A stretch of DNA of 64,000 nucleotides from Flectobacillus rivi (lineage in GTDB: Bacteria > Bacteroidota > Bacteroidia > Cytophagales > Spirosomataceae): assembly GCF_030056655.1 (NCBI RefSeq), contig NZ_JASHIE010000001.1, positions 558,001 to 622,000 on the forward strand. Direction: 5' to 3'. Shown here in pieces: positions 9,098-18,044 of the stretch. Position 1 is the stretch's first letter; every line of letters starts with the position of its first letter. The position numbers were made by a program, and so were the translations under genes. Below the pieces are notes generated by a model, which worked only from the letters and a program-made list of their open reading frames with translations, did no database searches and was not told the DNA's origin.

Positions 9098-10114
9098 ATG
9101 AAAGATTTTGCTCTAATCGATTCACAATCGAGTAAACCTAAATACCAGCAACTTATAGAATATATCATCGATTCGATTGAGAACGGAAGACTCGCCAGAG
9201 GTCAACAACTTCCTTCAATCAATGAAGTGGCTCAAAACTTTGGCATGGCTCGTATGACTGTGACAAAGGCCTATGACGAATTGCGTGAGAGGGGCTTGGT
9301 GACATCACATCACGGAAAGGGTTTCTATGTAAATAGTACAGATACTCGGAGTCAAATGAACATTTTTGTATTGTTTGACGCCCTCACGCCCTATAAGGAA
9401 ATCCTATATGATGCTATTGTTGAAGGACTTGGAGAAGATGTAAATGTCAATATCTTTTTCCACCATCATAACATCAAGGTATTTGAAAACCTGATTCTCA
9501 ATAACTTAGGTCATTATAATTTTTATGTGGTGATGCCTCACTTTAATCAGGATGTTTCTGAAATTTTGAAACAGATTCCAAAAGAAAAACTTTTACTACT
9601 AGATATTGATGTTCCTTCTTTTGGAGAAGACTTTGCGTTACTTTATCAAGATTTTGAGCATAATGTTTACCAAGGTCTTTCTGAAGCCCAAAATTTGATT
9701 CAGAAATATCAAACTCTTTCCTTGGTATTAAGCAGTAAAAGTTTTCAATACACACCTGTCGGGATTATTAATGGATTCAAGAAATATTGCCTCGAAAATC
9801 AAATACCTTTTGAGATTATTCCAGACTTAGAAGAAGAAGAACATTTGCAAAAAGACCATGCATATTTAGTTTTTAGAGAAAATGATTTAGTACGTTTTAT
9901 CAATTGGTCGAACAAAAAAGGATGGAAATTAGGAAAAGACATAGGTCTCATCTCTTATGATGATACTCCTATTAAGGAAATATTAGCAGAAGGGATTTCT
10001 GTAATTTCCAACGACTTTCAAGCCATGGGAAAACGTGCAGCAGAAATGATTCTTAGCAAACAAAGAGGTCGAATTGTCAATCAATGTAGTTTTATTAAAC
10101 GTAAATCGTTGTAA
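9098..10114 (+). CDS. GntR-family transcriptional regulator
   Basis: From the ATG at 9098 the product is 338 residues. The N-terminal part (about 12-80) is a GntR winged helix with the recognisable Y-Q-Q-L-I-E-Y-I-I-D-S-I-E-N-G-R-L-x-x-G-Q-x-L-P-S and M-T-V-T-K-A-Y-D-E-L-R-E-R-G-L-V motifs. The rest has alternating strands and helices like a periplasmic-binding-protein-type effector domain, including G-L-I-S-Y-D-D-T-P near the end, as in LacI/AraR-like sugar sensors. A longer reading from a TTG at 9053 exists, but the ATG gives the usual GntR N-terminus. A secreted ThuA-like protein gene follows 117 bp downstream, so a sugar-linked regulon is plausible. Confidence 0.85.
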   Translation: MKDFALIDSQSSKPKYQQLIEYIIDSIENGRLARGQQLPSINEVAQNFGMARMTVTKAYDELRERGLVTSHHGKGFYVNSTDTRSQMNIFVLFDALTPYKEILYDAIVEGLGEDVNVNIFFHHHNIKVFENLILNNLGHYNFYVVMPHFNQDVSEILKQIPKEKLLLLDIDVPSFGEDFALLYQDFEHNVYQGLSEAQNLIQKYQTLSLVLSSKSFQYTPVGIINGFKKYCLENQIPFEIIPDLEEEEHLQKDHAYLVFRENDLVRFINWSNKKGWKLGKDIGLISYDDTPIKEILAEGISVISNDFQAMGKRAAEMILSKQRGRIVNQCSFIKRKSL

Positions 10115-10231
10115 GTTAGAGACAATCAAACATATCAAAAACCTGTATATCAATTACTTAATCCAACAGAACAATAAATACTATTATACATCCGTATAAT
10201 TTCGCCAAACCCAATTGATTAATCTAAAACT

Positions 10232-11035
10232 ATGAAATTTTTAATAACCCTACTCTTCACTATCCTTAGTGTTCACATCAGTATTGCTCAAAAGTTTAAG
10301 GTCTTGGCTTTTTACACAGGAAAAAATGACTTAGCTCATATTAGTTTTGTGAAAGAAGCCAACACGTGGCTTGAGCAACTAGCCAAGGAAAAAAAGTTCA
10401 GTTATCACGCTACTAATAATTGGGATTCTTTGAATACAGAAGTGTTAAAATCAGTGGATGTTGTATTGTTTCTAGATACCAGACCCGAAAAGCCTGAACA
10501 AAGAGAAGCTTTTGAAAACTATATGAAAAATGGTGGGGCTTGGTTAGGGTTTCACTTCGCTGCATTTGCCCTGGACAAATCTACCTATCCTCAAAACTGG
10601 GATTGGTATCACAATCAATTTTTGGGGTCTGGACAGTATGAAGGAAATACGTGGAGACCAACTTCTGCTATTTTGAAAATTGAGAAAAAAGGACATCCAA
10701 GTTTGAAGAAATTGGAGAAAGAATTCACGACTTCTCCAAATGAATGGTATAGCTGGGAACATGACCTACGTCAAAATCCTGATATTGAGATTTTATTGGC
10801 TATTTCTGAAAAAAGTTACCCATTAGGTACAGGTCCAAAGAATCATGAAATATGGTATTGCGGCTATTATCCTGTGATGTGGACTAATAAAAAATATAAA
10901 ATGGCATACATCAACATGGGACATAATGATATGGATTACGAAGGAGGAACCAATGCTACTCTGTCATATCAATTTGCCAATCAAAACTATCGACAGCTGA
11001 TTACCAATACGCTGTTTTGGCTTGGTAAGAAATAG
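10232..11035 (+). CDS. Secreted ThuA-like domain protein
   Basis: The 267-residue product has a Sec signal peptide (residues 1-19, ending SIAQ). One ThuA-like (trehalose utilisation, glutamine-amidotransferase-like fold) domain follows: K-V-L-A-F-Y-T, then D-V-V-L-F-L-D-T-R, then G-G-A-W-L-G-F-H-F-A-A-F, and a tail with Y-I-N-M-G-H-N-D-M-D-Y-E. Secreted ThuA proteins are common in Bacteroidota polysaccharide and sugar loci, but their reaction is poorly defined. The gene follows the GntR regulator, which may control it. The only hairpin near its stop (11039-11080) has its U-tract on the other strand. Confidence 0.85.
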   Translation: MKFLITLLFTILSVHISIAQKFKVLAFYTGKNDLAHISFVKEANTWLEQLAKEKKFSYHATNNWDSLNTEVLKSVDVVLFLDTRPEKPEQREAFENYMKNGGAWLGFHFAAFALDKSTYPQNWDWYHNQFLGSGQYEGNTWRPTSAILKIEKKGHPSLKKLEKEFTTSPNEWYSWEHDLRQNPDIEILLAISEKSYPLGTGPKNHEIWYCGYYPVMWTNKKYKMAYINMGHNDMDYEGGTNATLSYQFANQNYRQLITNTLFWLGKK

Positions 11036-11038
11036 TTT

Positions 11039-11080
11039 AAAAAAAATACCTAGTCCGAGACCAAGTCTCGAACTAGGTAT
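11039..11080 (-). terminator. Terminator for the oxoprolinase gene
   Basis: The stem is ATACCTAGT-c-CGAGA with TCTCG-a-ACTAGGTAT and a 5-nt loop. On the minus strand it is followed by a run of eight T. It begins 8 bp past the stop codon of the minus-strand gene at 11088. On the plus strand no T-tract follows. Confidence 0.88.
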
Positions 11081-11087
11081 TGGTCAA

Positions 11088-14000
11088 TCAACCTATTGAA
11101 CTCCCGTAGCCGCCTCCACCTGGCGTCTTCATGATTAGTCTATCTCCTATTTCTAATTCGGCACCATCGACTCCAGCTAATAAGACTTTTTCACCAGATG
11201 CTTTCAAAATAAACTGTTCTCCACACTGTCCATTCCCTCCACCATTTATCCCATAAGGTGCATATTTGCGATGCTGAGTCAAAATGGATAGCTTTACTGG
11301 TTCTAAAAATAAGAATGTTCGAGTAATACCATTTCCTCCACAGTATTGTCCATTTCCACCTGAGCCTTCACGAATGCCAAAAGATTCGAGACGAACAGGA
11401 TAGCGTTTTTCCAAAATTTCAGGGTCAGTAATACGCGTATTAGTCATGTGGGTATGTACTCCCGAAGTTCCGTCAAAGCCATTTCCTGCTCCACTACCTC
11501 CACAAATGGTTTCGTAATACCCAAACGAATCGTTACCAAAAAGAGTATTATTCATTGTGCCCTGTGAACAAGCCATAATTCCAAAGGCTTTGAATAAGGT
11601 ATCCGTTAAACGTTGGCTAAGTTCGACATTGCCCCCTACCACAGCAGGGCATTCCTCTGGATTTTCTGAAAATATTGGACTCAGTAAGGTATTATTTGGA
11701 ATTACTAATTCGGCAACCCTCAACAATCCATCGTTTAAAGGAATATTGCTTTGCAACAGCACTCTCAGGACATAAATTACCACCGAGTTTACAATTGCTT
11801 CATTAGCATTCAGATTACCTTTATGAACCCCAGATGTTCCCGTAAAATCAATAGCGCATCTACCATTTTTCAATGTCATATTTACCTCTAATCGAGTATC
11901 ATCATCTAATAACTCTACAGCATGATAATCTCCATTAGGAAATTCACGCAAACGCTCCTGCATTTTATCGGCAGAATATGATTTGAGCAAGTTCATGTAA
12001 TAATGCACACGCTCCAAGCTATGTTCCTGTACTAACTGCTGAAGTGCCAACTCACCATTTTTAATAGATGCTAAAGCAGCATTCAAATCTGCTAAGTTTT
12101 CAGCAACTGCTCTGGATGGATATGGTGCATTTTGGAGTAAATCTGTTATTTCTGTCCAATCAATTTTTCCATTTTTTGATAAAAATACAGGGGTAATCAC
12201 GACGCCTTCTTCGGCTAAATTTTTGGCATCGGGTGGCATCGAAGCTGGGCGAATCCCTCCTATCTCTGAATGATGACAGCGATTGACCACATAGCCAATG
12301 AGTTGATCACCTTTTTTGGTATAAACTGGTGCTATAAGCGTTACATCGGGCAAATGAGAACCTCCAAATTTAGGATGATTTGTAATGACAATATCTCCTT
12401 TTTCAAGGGTAACTTGTGCCAAAAGCTTTCTCACGCATACACCCAAACTCCCCAAATGTACAGGGATATGCGGTGCATTGGCAATTAGTTCGGCATTGTG
12501 GTCGAGTAAAGCACAAGAAAAATCAAGACGCTCTTTTACATTGACCGAAAGTGAAGTTCTCTGTAACAAAACACCCATATTGTCTGCAATAGACATAAAG
12601 CGATTCGTAAAAAGCTCTAATTGGGTAATATCTTGTTCAGACAAGGCTATTTTTTCTGGAATATTAATATCTACTTTAGACAGAATGGCAGAGCCATTAT
12701 TGGATAATTGCAATTCCCAACCTTTCTCAACAACGGTTGTACTAAAGCGGTCGAGTAGTAAAGCAAAACCTGTAATTACTGAACCTTCTTCTAATTGTTC
12801 ACGTAGAAAAACAGGAACTTCTTGCCACTGTCCTTCCACCCAAGCTTTTATCGTATGTGAAGAAATCGCTTGCTTTTTCTCTAAAATTACCTGATTTGTC
12901 TCTTCAAAAATCTCTTGCTTTTGAGCTGCAATCAAACGGATATTCTCTACCTCAATAGCACGATTTTCGGTCCAGTGACCATAAATTTGGCGATACTTTT
13001 CTTCAAATGTTTGAATACTTTTCTCGAAACCCTCCCACTCTATTTCCAAACTTGCATCTTGCCCTTTCAGGCGTAAATAAATATATCGATGTTTAATATA
13101 GCTTTGATGAGGTTCTATACCATCTTTCTTCAGTTCGATCATAGCTTTTGTTGCCAAATCTTGATATTTCTTACCTAACTCTCTATCAAGATTTTCATCG
13201 TAAACCTCCAAAACTGATGCCTCTGCAAAACGCTCTACTTGTGCCTGAGATATACCGTAAGCTGATAATAAACCAGCATCTAGCGGTAATAATATTTTTG
13301 AAATACCCAATAATTCAGCTATGCCACAAACATGTAAACCTCCAGCCCCACCAAAAGCCACAAGAGCATAATCAGTAGTGGCATATCCTTTGGCTATGGA
13401 TATTTTACGGACGGTTTCTGCCATTTTCTCATTGGCAATGGCTCTAAAACCCTCTAATATCTCCTCAGCTTGCGGACGGGCTCCTGTATTTTTTTCGATG
13501 CTAGATAAAATTTCTTCCAATCGCATTTTCGCCCCATCCACAAATACAGGAATACCAAACTGCGTACTGTCCAAACGTCCCAATAACAGATTGACATCGG
13601 TAATCGCCAAAGGGCCGCCAGCACCATAACAGGCAGGACCTGGCCATGAGCCTGCGCTTTCGGGACCAACACTCAATTTGTAGCCATCGTAGGTGCATAT
13701 TGAACCTCCGCCTGCGGCCACGGTCTCAATCGCCAAGGCTGGGCTAAAAATTTGGGCATTCCCAATTTTTTGTACAAACTGATATTCAAGTTCATGGTCA
13801 TAACGAGCGACATCGGTACTTGTGCCGCCCATATCAAAGGCGATAAATTGGTGGATACCAGCTTTCTGAGCCACTTTAGAAGCACCAACCACACCACCTG
13901 CTGGACCTGAAAATAGGCTATCCTTAGGGTGAAAAGCGTCATATCTTACCAAACTACCAGCACTGGTCATTACCTTCATATTGCCTTCGCCAACTTTGGA

Positions 14001-14879
14001 GGCAATATTGCTCAAATAACGATGAATCACGGGCGCCAAATAGGCATTCACCACCGTAGTTTCGGCACGTTGTTGAAACTTGATTTGTGAACTTAATTCT
14101 GTGGAGATATGGACAAACTCAAAATACGGACTCAAGGCCTCTTTGAGAGCGATTTCATGAATGGAATTTCTGTAAGAGTTTTTTAAACAAATCGCTATTG
14201 ACTCAATTTCAGCAACTTTAAGTTTTTGAATTAGCTTGTCTATTTGCGTAATATCTATAGCTTGCAAAACTTCACCGTTGGCATCTATTACTTCCGAAAC
14301 CTCCTCGACTAATGCATACAAAGGTTCAGGACGCTCGATTTTCATGGCAAAAATATCGGGACGGGCTTGGTTGCCTATTACCAATAAATCCTTGAATCCT
14401 TGGCTGACTAAAAAAGCTGTTTTGGCACCCTTTAATTCCAACAAAGCATTAGTTCCTTTGGTTGAGCCAACACGCAATTCGATGGAAGGAAAAGCCTCGT
14501 GTAACGCTGTTTCAGTAATGAGTCTTGCACCCAATACTGGCGCTTCTTCAAAAGCAGTGAGCGCAAAGTTTTTTCCAATCAAATCAGTCGGGATTGGTAA
14601 CTCAAGCGTCAATATTTTTTCCTTAAAATCATAAGATACAACCTTCGACTCAAATGATTGGTCGAGGCTGTATAATTGGTATCCTGCCAAAATATCTTTT
14701 GACAAAAACCATGACTCTTTAATTTTAAGGCTATTCTCGGACACTAATGCTAAGGCTTGCCCACGCAAAGTACCATTAGATAAAATCTTTTTTCGGTATA
14801 TTTTTCCTTCGGAATCAGTTGCGATGCAATCAGTAAATGTTCCTCCAGTATCTATTGACACATTGTAATGCACAGACAT
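11088..14879 (-). CDS. 5-oxoprolinase-type hydantoinase A/B fusion
   Basis: This 1263-residue cytoplasmic protein joins a HyuA-type half (about 1-700) and a HyuB-type half (about 735-1255). This is the arrangement of ATP-dependent 5-oxoprolinase, which opens 5-oxoproline to glutamate. Markers are S-I-D-T-G-G-T-F-T-D near residue 10, F-D-M-G-G-T-S-T-D-V-A-R near 345, and in the B half S-x-N-V-K-E-R-L-D-F-S-C-A and N-H-P-K-F-G-G-S-H-L-P-D. The ending G-G-G-G-Y-G-S is typical. Residues ~33-115 between the first phosphate loop and the next conserved block look longer than in stand-alone HyuA. Related fusions act on hydantoins, so the substrate is inferred. It stands alone with its own terminator. 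Confidence 0.9.
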   Translation of the reverse strand: MSVHYNVSIDTGGTFTDCIATDSEGKIYRKKILSNGTLRGQALALVSENSLKIKESWFLSKDILAGYQLYSLDQSFESKVVSYDFKEKILTLELPIPTDLIGKNFALTAFEEAPVLGARLITETALHEAFPSIELRVGSTKGTNALLELKGAKTAFLVSQGFKDLLVIGNQARPDIFAMKIERPEPLYALVEEVSEVIDANGEVLQAIDITQIDKLIQKLKVAEIESIAICLKNSYRNSIHEIALKEALSPYFEFVHISTELSSQIKFQQRAETTVVNAYLAPVIHRYLSNIASKVGEGNMKVMTSAGSLVRYDAFHPKDSLFSGPAGGVVGASKVAQKAGIHQFIAFDMGGTSTDVARYDHELEYQFVQKIGNAQIFSPALAIETVAAGGGSICTYDGYKLSVGPESAGSWPGPACYGAGGPLAITDVNLLLGRLDSTQFGIPVFVDGAKMRLEEILSSIEKNTGARPQAEEILEGFRAIANEKMAETVRKISIAKGYATTDYALVAFGGAGGLHVCGIAELLGISKILLPLDAGLLSAYGISQAQVERFAEASVLEVYDENLDRELGKKYQDLATKAMIELKKDGIEPHQSYIKHRYIYLRLKGQDASLEIEWEGFEKSIQTFEEKYRQIYGHWTENRAIEVENIRLIAAQKQEIFEETNQVILEKKQAISSHTIKAWVEGQWQEVPVFLREQLEEGSVITGFALLLDRFSTTVVEKGWELQLSNNGSAILSKVDINIPEKIALSEQDITQLELFTNRFMSIADNMGVLLQRTSLSVNVKERLDFSCALLDHNAELIANAPHIPVHLGSLGVCVRKLLAQVTLEKGDIVITNHPKFGGSHLPDVTLIAPVYTKKGDQLIGYVVNRCHHSEIGGIRPASMPPDAKNLAEEGVVITPVFLSKNGKIDWTEITDLLQNAPYPSRAVAENLADLNAALASIKNGELALQQLVQEHSLERVHYYMNLLKSYSADKMQERLREFPNGDYHAVELLDDDTRLEVNMTLKNGRCAIDFTGTSGVHKGNLNANEAIVNSVVIYVLRVLLQSNIPLNDGLLRVAELVIPNNTLLSPIFSENPEECPAVVGGNVELSQRLTDTLFKAFGIMACSQGTMNNTLFGNDSFGYYETICGGSGAGNGFDGTSGVHTHMTNTRITDPEILEKRYPVRLESFGIREGSGGNGQYCGGNGITRTFLFLEPVKLSILTQHRKYAPYGINGGGNGQCGEQFILKASGEKVLLAGVDGAELEIGDRLIMKTPGGGGYGSSIG

Positions 14880-14884
14880 CTTTC

Positions 14885-14919
14885 GATTGGGGATTTGGGA
14901 TTTTTGATTTCGGATTTGG
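14885..14919. repeat. 7-nt-periodic repeat (GATTTGG family)
   Basis: Five consecutive heptamers: GATTGGG, GATTTGG, GATTTTT, GATTTCG, GATTTGG. It lies between the oxoprolinase start and the rluF stop and belongs to the set of 7-nt-period intergenic repeats in this window. Confidence 0.75.
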
Positions 14920-14969
14920 AGACTAGCTCATTAATATCCGATGATTTATTAGTCTATTGGAAAAATCAT

Positions 14970-15653
14970 TTATAATTCACCTATCAACTTTCCAACTTCT
15001 CGGTATTCATTGGGCTGTAAATCGCCCAAATGTATTTGGTCAATTCTTATCCTTTTGAGGGACAAAACTTCATAATCTAGTTTATAGCACATACGACGGA
15101 TTTGTCTATTGAGTCCTTGTACTAGAATAATGCTAAAAGTATGTTCATCAAGGGCTTCTACGGAACAAGGTAATGTAGTTTGCCCCATAATCGTAATACC
15201 ACTTGACATTTGAAGAATAAAAGATTCTGTAATAGGCTTGTCGACCGTCACGATATATTCCTTTTCAGTCTGATGTTCCTTTCGAAGAGTTTTATCAAAA
15301 AGTCTTCCATCATTGGTAAGCAATAAAAGTCCTTCCGATGCTTTATCGAGGCGACCTACAGGAAAAAGTTTTTCTTCAAAAGGCAAAATAGCCTGTAAAT
15401 TATCAGGGATAGTTTGATTGAGGGTTGTTTCTATTCCGACTGGTTTGTAAAAGGCGATATAGTGCAACTTTTTTTCTTCTCGCAGTATTTCCTCCTTCCA
15501 AACAATTTCTTGAAACGCTTGTATTTCTACATTTTCAAATACCTGTTTTCCAGCAACCCAACATTCACCAAGCGTAATCAATTCAAGGGCTTTTTTATTT
15601 GAAATTTGTAATCGTTTTACCAAAAAATATTGGAGTCTATTCCGAAAAGTCAT
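14970..15653 (-). CDS. rluF: 23S rRNA pseudouridine synthase, RluF-like
   Basis: The 227-residue enzyme of the RsuA/RluB/E/F family converts a uridine in 23S rRNA to pseudouridine; RluF targets position 2604 and some family members also modify tRNA-Tyr. It has an S4 RNA-binding domain (about 1-55), then the catalytic domain with Asp103 in GRLDKASEGLLLLTNDG. The C-terminal V-Q-G-L-N-R-Q-I-R-R-M-C block and K-E-Y-I-V-T-V-D-K-P-I are the best match I recall for RluF rather than RluB. Length is slightly short of E. coli RluF, which has a longer tail. It is flanked by 7-nt-periodic repeats on both sides. Confidence 0.85.
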   Translation of the reverse strand: MTFRNRLQYFLVKRLQISNKKALELITLGECWVAGKQVFENVEIQAFQEIVWKEEILREEKKLHYIAFYKPVGIETTLNQTIPDNLQAILPFEEKLFPVGRLDKASEGLLLLTNDGRLFDKTLRKEHQTEKEYIVTVDKPITESFILQMSSGITIMGQTTLPCSVEALDEHTFSIILVQGLNRQIRRMCYKLDYEVLSLKRIRIDQIHLGDLQPNEYREVGKLIGEL

Positions 15654-15703
15654 GAGTTTGTGTTTGAGGGATTTGGGTTAGGCTTCGGGCAAAGACAATT
15701 TCA

Positions 15704-15779
15704 GATTTCGGATTTGGGATGTTGGATTTTGGAGTTATTGCCAGTCTGTAAAATTCCGAAATCCCACATCCCAAATCCG
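15704..15779. repeat. Inverted pair of GATTTGG-family 7-nt repeats
   Basis: The left arm (15704-15738) is GATTTCG, GATTTGG, GATGTTG, GATTTTG, GAGTTAT. The right arm (15755-15779) is the reverse complement of a very similar block, so 15709-15733 and 15755-15779 pair over 25 bp with three mismatches and a 21-nt loop. It lies between the GNAT gene and rluF and could fold into a long hairpin. Confidence 0.8.
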
Positions 15780-15798
15780 CAATTGTTATGAAACTCTT

Positions 15799-15826
15799 GC
15801 CTAAACCCTCTCCCCTATCCCCTAAT
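15799..15826. repeat. 7-nt-periodic repeat (CCCTATC family)
   Basis: Four heptamers: GCCTAAA, CCCTCTC, CCCTATC, CCCTAAT. The last units overlap the 3' end of the GNAT gene. The same unit type recurs at 50178-50226. Confidence 0.6.
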
Positions 15827-16271
15827 AGTCAATATGTACATTAATCCAACCAGCATCGAAACGTGCTCCAAATTTTTTGTAAAAATTAATAGCAGGTTCA
15901 TTCCAATCTAACACTTGCCACATCAAGCCTGTACAGTTGTTTGCTTTAGCGATATCGAAAGTACCTTCCAAGAGTTTTTCGCCTACCCCTTTTCCACGCA
16001 TTTTTTCACGAACTACTAAATCCTCTAAATATAAACGTTTGCCTTTCCAAGTAGAATAACGATAGTAATACAGCGACATTCCGACCACTTCGCCATCAAC
16101 TTCAGCTAGAATAGCGCCAAAAACAGGATTTTCACCAAACCCATCGATATACATTTGTTCAACAGTATTGGTCACTTGTTCAGGAGCTTTTTCATATACT
16201 GCCAACTCCATAATCAAATCAAACATCACTGGGAGATCTTCAGGAGTAAATTTTCTTATAATAACAGACAT
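15822..16271 (-). CDS. GNAT acetyltransferase, SSAT/thialysine-type
   Basis: The 149-residue GNAT protein carries the acetyl-CoA loop R-G-K-G-V-G (about 91-96), preceded by L-Y-L-E-D-L-V-V-R. It ends with N-E-P-A-I-N-F-Y-K-K-F-G-A and a W-I-N-V-H-I-D tail. This pattern, including the early L-I-M-E-L-A-V-Y-E-K-A motif, fits the spermidine/spermine or thialysine N-acetyltransferase branch. The exact amine substrate is inferred. A hairpin with T-run ends only about 20 bp upstream of the start, leaving little room for a separate promoter. Confidence 0.88.
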   Translation of the reverse strand: MSVIIRKFTPEDLPVMFDLIMELAVYEKAPEQVTNTVEQMYIDGFGENPVFGAILAEVDGEVVGMSLYYYRYSTWKGKRLYLEDLVVREKMRGKGVGEKLLEGTFDIAKANNCTGLMWQVLDWNEPAINFYKKFGARFDAGWINVHIDY

Positions 16272-16290
16272 TGAGGAATGGTTTTAGGAA

Positions 16291-16325
16291 ATAAAAAAAG
16301 ACTATTTAAGATTTGTTGATAGTCT
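16291..16325 (-). terminator. Terminator or attenuator upstream of GNAT
   Basis: A 7-bp stem, AGACTAT (16299-16305) with ATAGTCT (16319-16325), is followed on the minus strand by a run of seven T. It lies directly upstream of the GNAT start codon at 16271 and downstream of another terminator at 16361-16397. It may be a second terminator for the small gene or an attenuator for the GNAT gene. Confidence 0.55.
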
Positions 16326-16360
16326 ATTTATTTCAGTGATGATTTTTCAAATATAATAAA

Positions 16361-16397
16361 AAAGTCAGTTGCGAGGCTTTTGCTCAACAACTGACTT
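16361..16397 (-). terminator. Terminator of the 72-residue gene
   Basis: A perfect 10-bp stem, AAGTCAGTTG with CAACTGACTT, is followed on the minus strand by a six-T run and TATTATA. It starts about 30 bp past the stop of the small gene at 16429, which supports that this gene is transcribed. Confidence 0.85.
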
Positions 16398-16428
16398 AGC
16401 TTACACTTTCAGACAAATTGCTTTGTTG

Positions 16429-16647
16429 CTAAAAATTGTAAATAATATCTCCATTCAATCCGATAAAAATCCAACCTTTTTGCTCTAATTCTCGCAAGAG
16501 GTTGTGCGGGCTTTGAGGAGGATGCGATCCCACAAAAAAAGTGGAAATGTAGTTTTTTAAGGACTTGGCCTTTTTAGGTCTTTTAGCTCGTTCGATGCCT
16601 GCTAAATAATCGACTAAATCTTCTGTTTCGGTAACAAAGGTATTCAT
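16429..16647 (-). CDS. Small hypothetical protein
   Basis: The 72-residue product has no signal peptide or membrane segment. It starts with an acidic stretch (TETEDLVDYLAGIE), has a basic middle (RAKRPKKAKSLK) and ends with L-L-R-E-L-E-Q-K-G-W-I-F-I-G-L-N-G-D-I-I, which looks like a short helix-strand unit. I do not recognise the family. An intrinsic terminator right after its stop and an isolated position between gaps argue that it is a real gene with its own transcript. Confidence 0.55.
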   Translation of the reverse strand: MNTFVTETEDLVDYLAGIERAKRPKKAKSLKNYISTFFVGSHPPQSPHNLLRELEQKGWIFIGLNGDIIYNF

Positions 16648-16848
16648 GGCTTTACAAGAACAAATTGTTAAGAACTCAAAAAATCGTGTAAATATGAATG
16701 AGAATCTATTTACACATCAACTAAAAAATTGGAAAAACTTTTCAGAAAATAATCAATAGTATTTTAGCGATAATTCATGAATCAATACGATGTTTGCTTA
16801 AATCATGAGTTATTCAAACCATTTTTATGACAAAATAATAAAAAAATT

Positions 16849-17868
16849 CTATTCGTTGTTCACGTATTTTTCCCATTTTTCAAGCAAATTCTGCATGTCT
16901 TCAGGCAAATCAGTGTCAAACTGCATAAACTCACCCGTTGTAGGATGAATAAAACCTAATGACTTGGCATGCAAGGCATGACGAGGACAAATTTTAAAAC
17001 AATTGCCTACGTATTGTTCATATTTGGAGAACAAAGTACCTCTCAAAATTCTATCACCGCCGTATGTACTATCATTGAAAAGTGGATGACCAATATGCTT
17101 AAAATGCACACGAATTTGGTGAGTACGCCCCGTTTCTAAGTTACACTTTACCAAGGATACATAACGCAAATTTTTCAACACTTTGTAGTGTGTCACAGCA
17201 TGTTTTCCAACCGAACCATCAGGGAATACTGCACGGATTTTACGGTCTTTTATACTACGACCAATATGTCCTGTAACAGTACCTTCTTCGTTTTTAAGTT
17301 CGCCCCAAACCAAGGCATAATACGTACGCTCGATGCTATGGTCAAAAAACTGCTTAGCCAAGTGTGTCATGGCATAGTCGTTTTTAGCAATTACCAAAAG
17401 CCCAGACGTTTCTTTGTCGATACGGTGCACCAATCCTGGGCGAGCCTCCCCGTTACGATGAGTTGGTAAGTTTTGAAAATGATATACCAAGGCGTTTACA
17501 AGGGTGCCCTCCCAATGCCCAAAAGCAGGGTGAACTACCATACCAGCAGGCTTGTTTACCACCAACAAATCATCGTCTTCATAAACAATATCCAAAGGAA
17601 TATTTTCAGGCTCGATACCACCTTCGCGTGGAGGGTGCGGCAGCGATACCGTGACAACATCAAAAGGTTTAACTTTATAACTTGCTTTGGTTACAATATC
17701 GTTGACTTTTACGAGACCTAAATCTATTCCGTTCTGAATTTTATTTCGAGTGGCATTTTGCATGCGCATCATCAAGTATTTATCAAGACGTACTAATTCT
17801 TGACCTTTTTCTACTACGATTCGATGATGTTCGTATAATTCTTCTTCGTCTTCTTCCAGTTCTTGCAT
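16849..17868 (-). CDS. rluD: 23S rRNA pseudouridine synthase RluD
   Basis: The 339-residue enzyme makes the helix-69 pseudouridines of 23S rRNA. It has an S4 domain at about 25-75 (V-R-L-D-K-Y-L), then the catalytic domain with Asp151 in HRIDKETSGLLVIAKND. The family-typical N-K-P-A-G-M-V-V-H-P and G-R-T-H-Q-I-R-V-H-F motifs are present. Length fits RluD, with an unusually acidic start (EEDEEELYEHH). The start is the ATG at 17868, about 20 bp after a minus-strand TAATTTTG (17888-17895) that fits the -7 consensus. It is divergent from the PLP enzyme gene at 18045. Confidence 0.93.
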   Translation of the reverse strand: MQELEEDEEELYEHHRIVVEKGQELVRLDKYLMMRMQNATRNKIQNGIDLGLVKVNDIVTKASYKVKPFDVVTVSLPHPPREGGIEPENIPLDIVYEDDDLLVVNKPAGMVVHPAFGHWEGTLVNALVYHFQNLPTHRNGEARPGLVHRIDKETSGLLVIAKNDYAMTHLAKQFFDHSIERTYYALVWGELKNEEGTVTGHIGRSIKDRKIRAVFPDGSVGKHAVTHYKVLKNLRYVSLVKCNLETGRTHQIRVHFKHIGHPLFNDSTYGGDRILRGTLFSKYEQYVGNCFKICPRHALHAKSLGFIHPTTGEFMQFDTDLPEDMQNLLEKWEKYVNNE

Positions 17869-17887
17869 AATTTCGTGTTTTCAGATA

Positions 17888-17998
17888 CAAAATTATTAAT
17901 TTTAGTTAAGAAAAGCTGAAATAAATGAGGATACAAGATTTGTTTTAAAATTCATGACTACGTAAAAAAGGACTACAAGCCTATTTAAGTTAATTTTG
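17888..17998. promoter_or_regulatory. Divergent -7 elements for rluD and the PLP enzyme
   Basis: TAATTTTG occurs on the minus strand at 17888-17895 (20 bp before rluD) and on the plus strand at 17991-17998 (47 bp before the PLP enzyme gene). Both match TAnnTTTG. Neither has a clear TTTG at the -33 spacing, so the assignment is tentative. Confidence 0.35.
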
Positions 17999-18044
17999 TA
18001 AGAATTAGAGACTCATTCATTTCAGACGCTTCAAATGCCTTATT

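Noticed and set aside
12385..12894. 169-codon plus-strand ORF opposite the oxoprolinase gene
   Set aside because: It is a shadow of a clear coding frame, with no recognisable motif.
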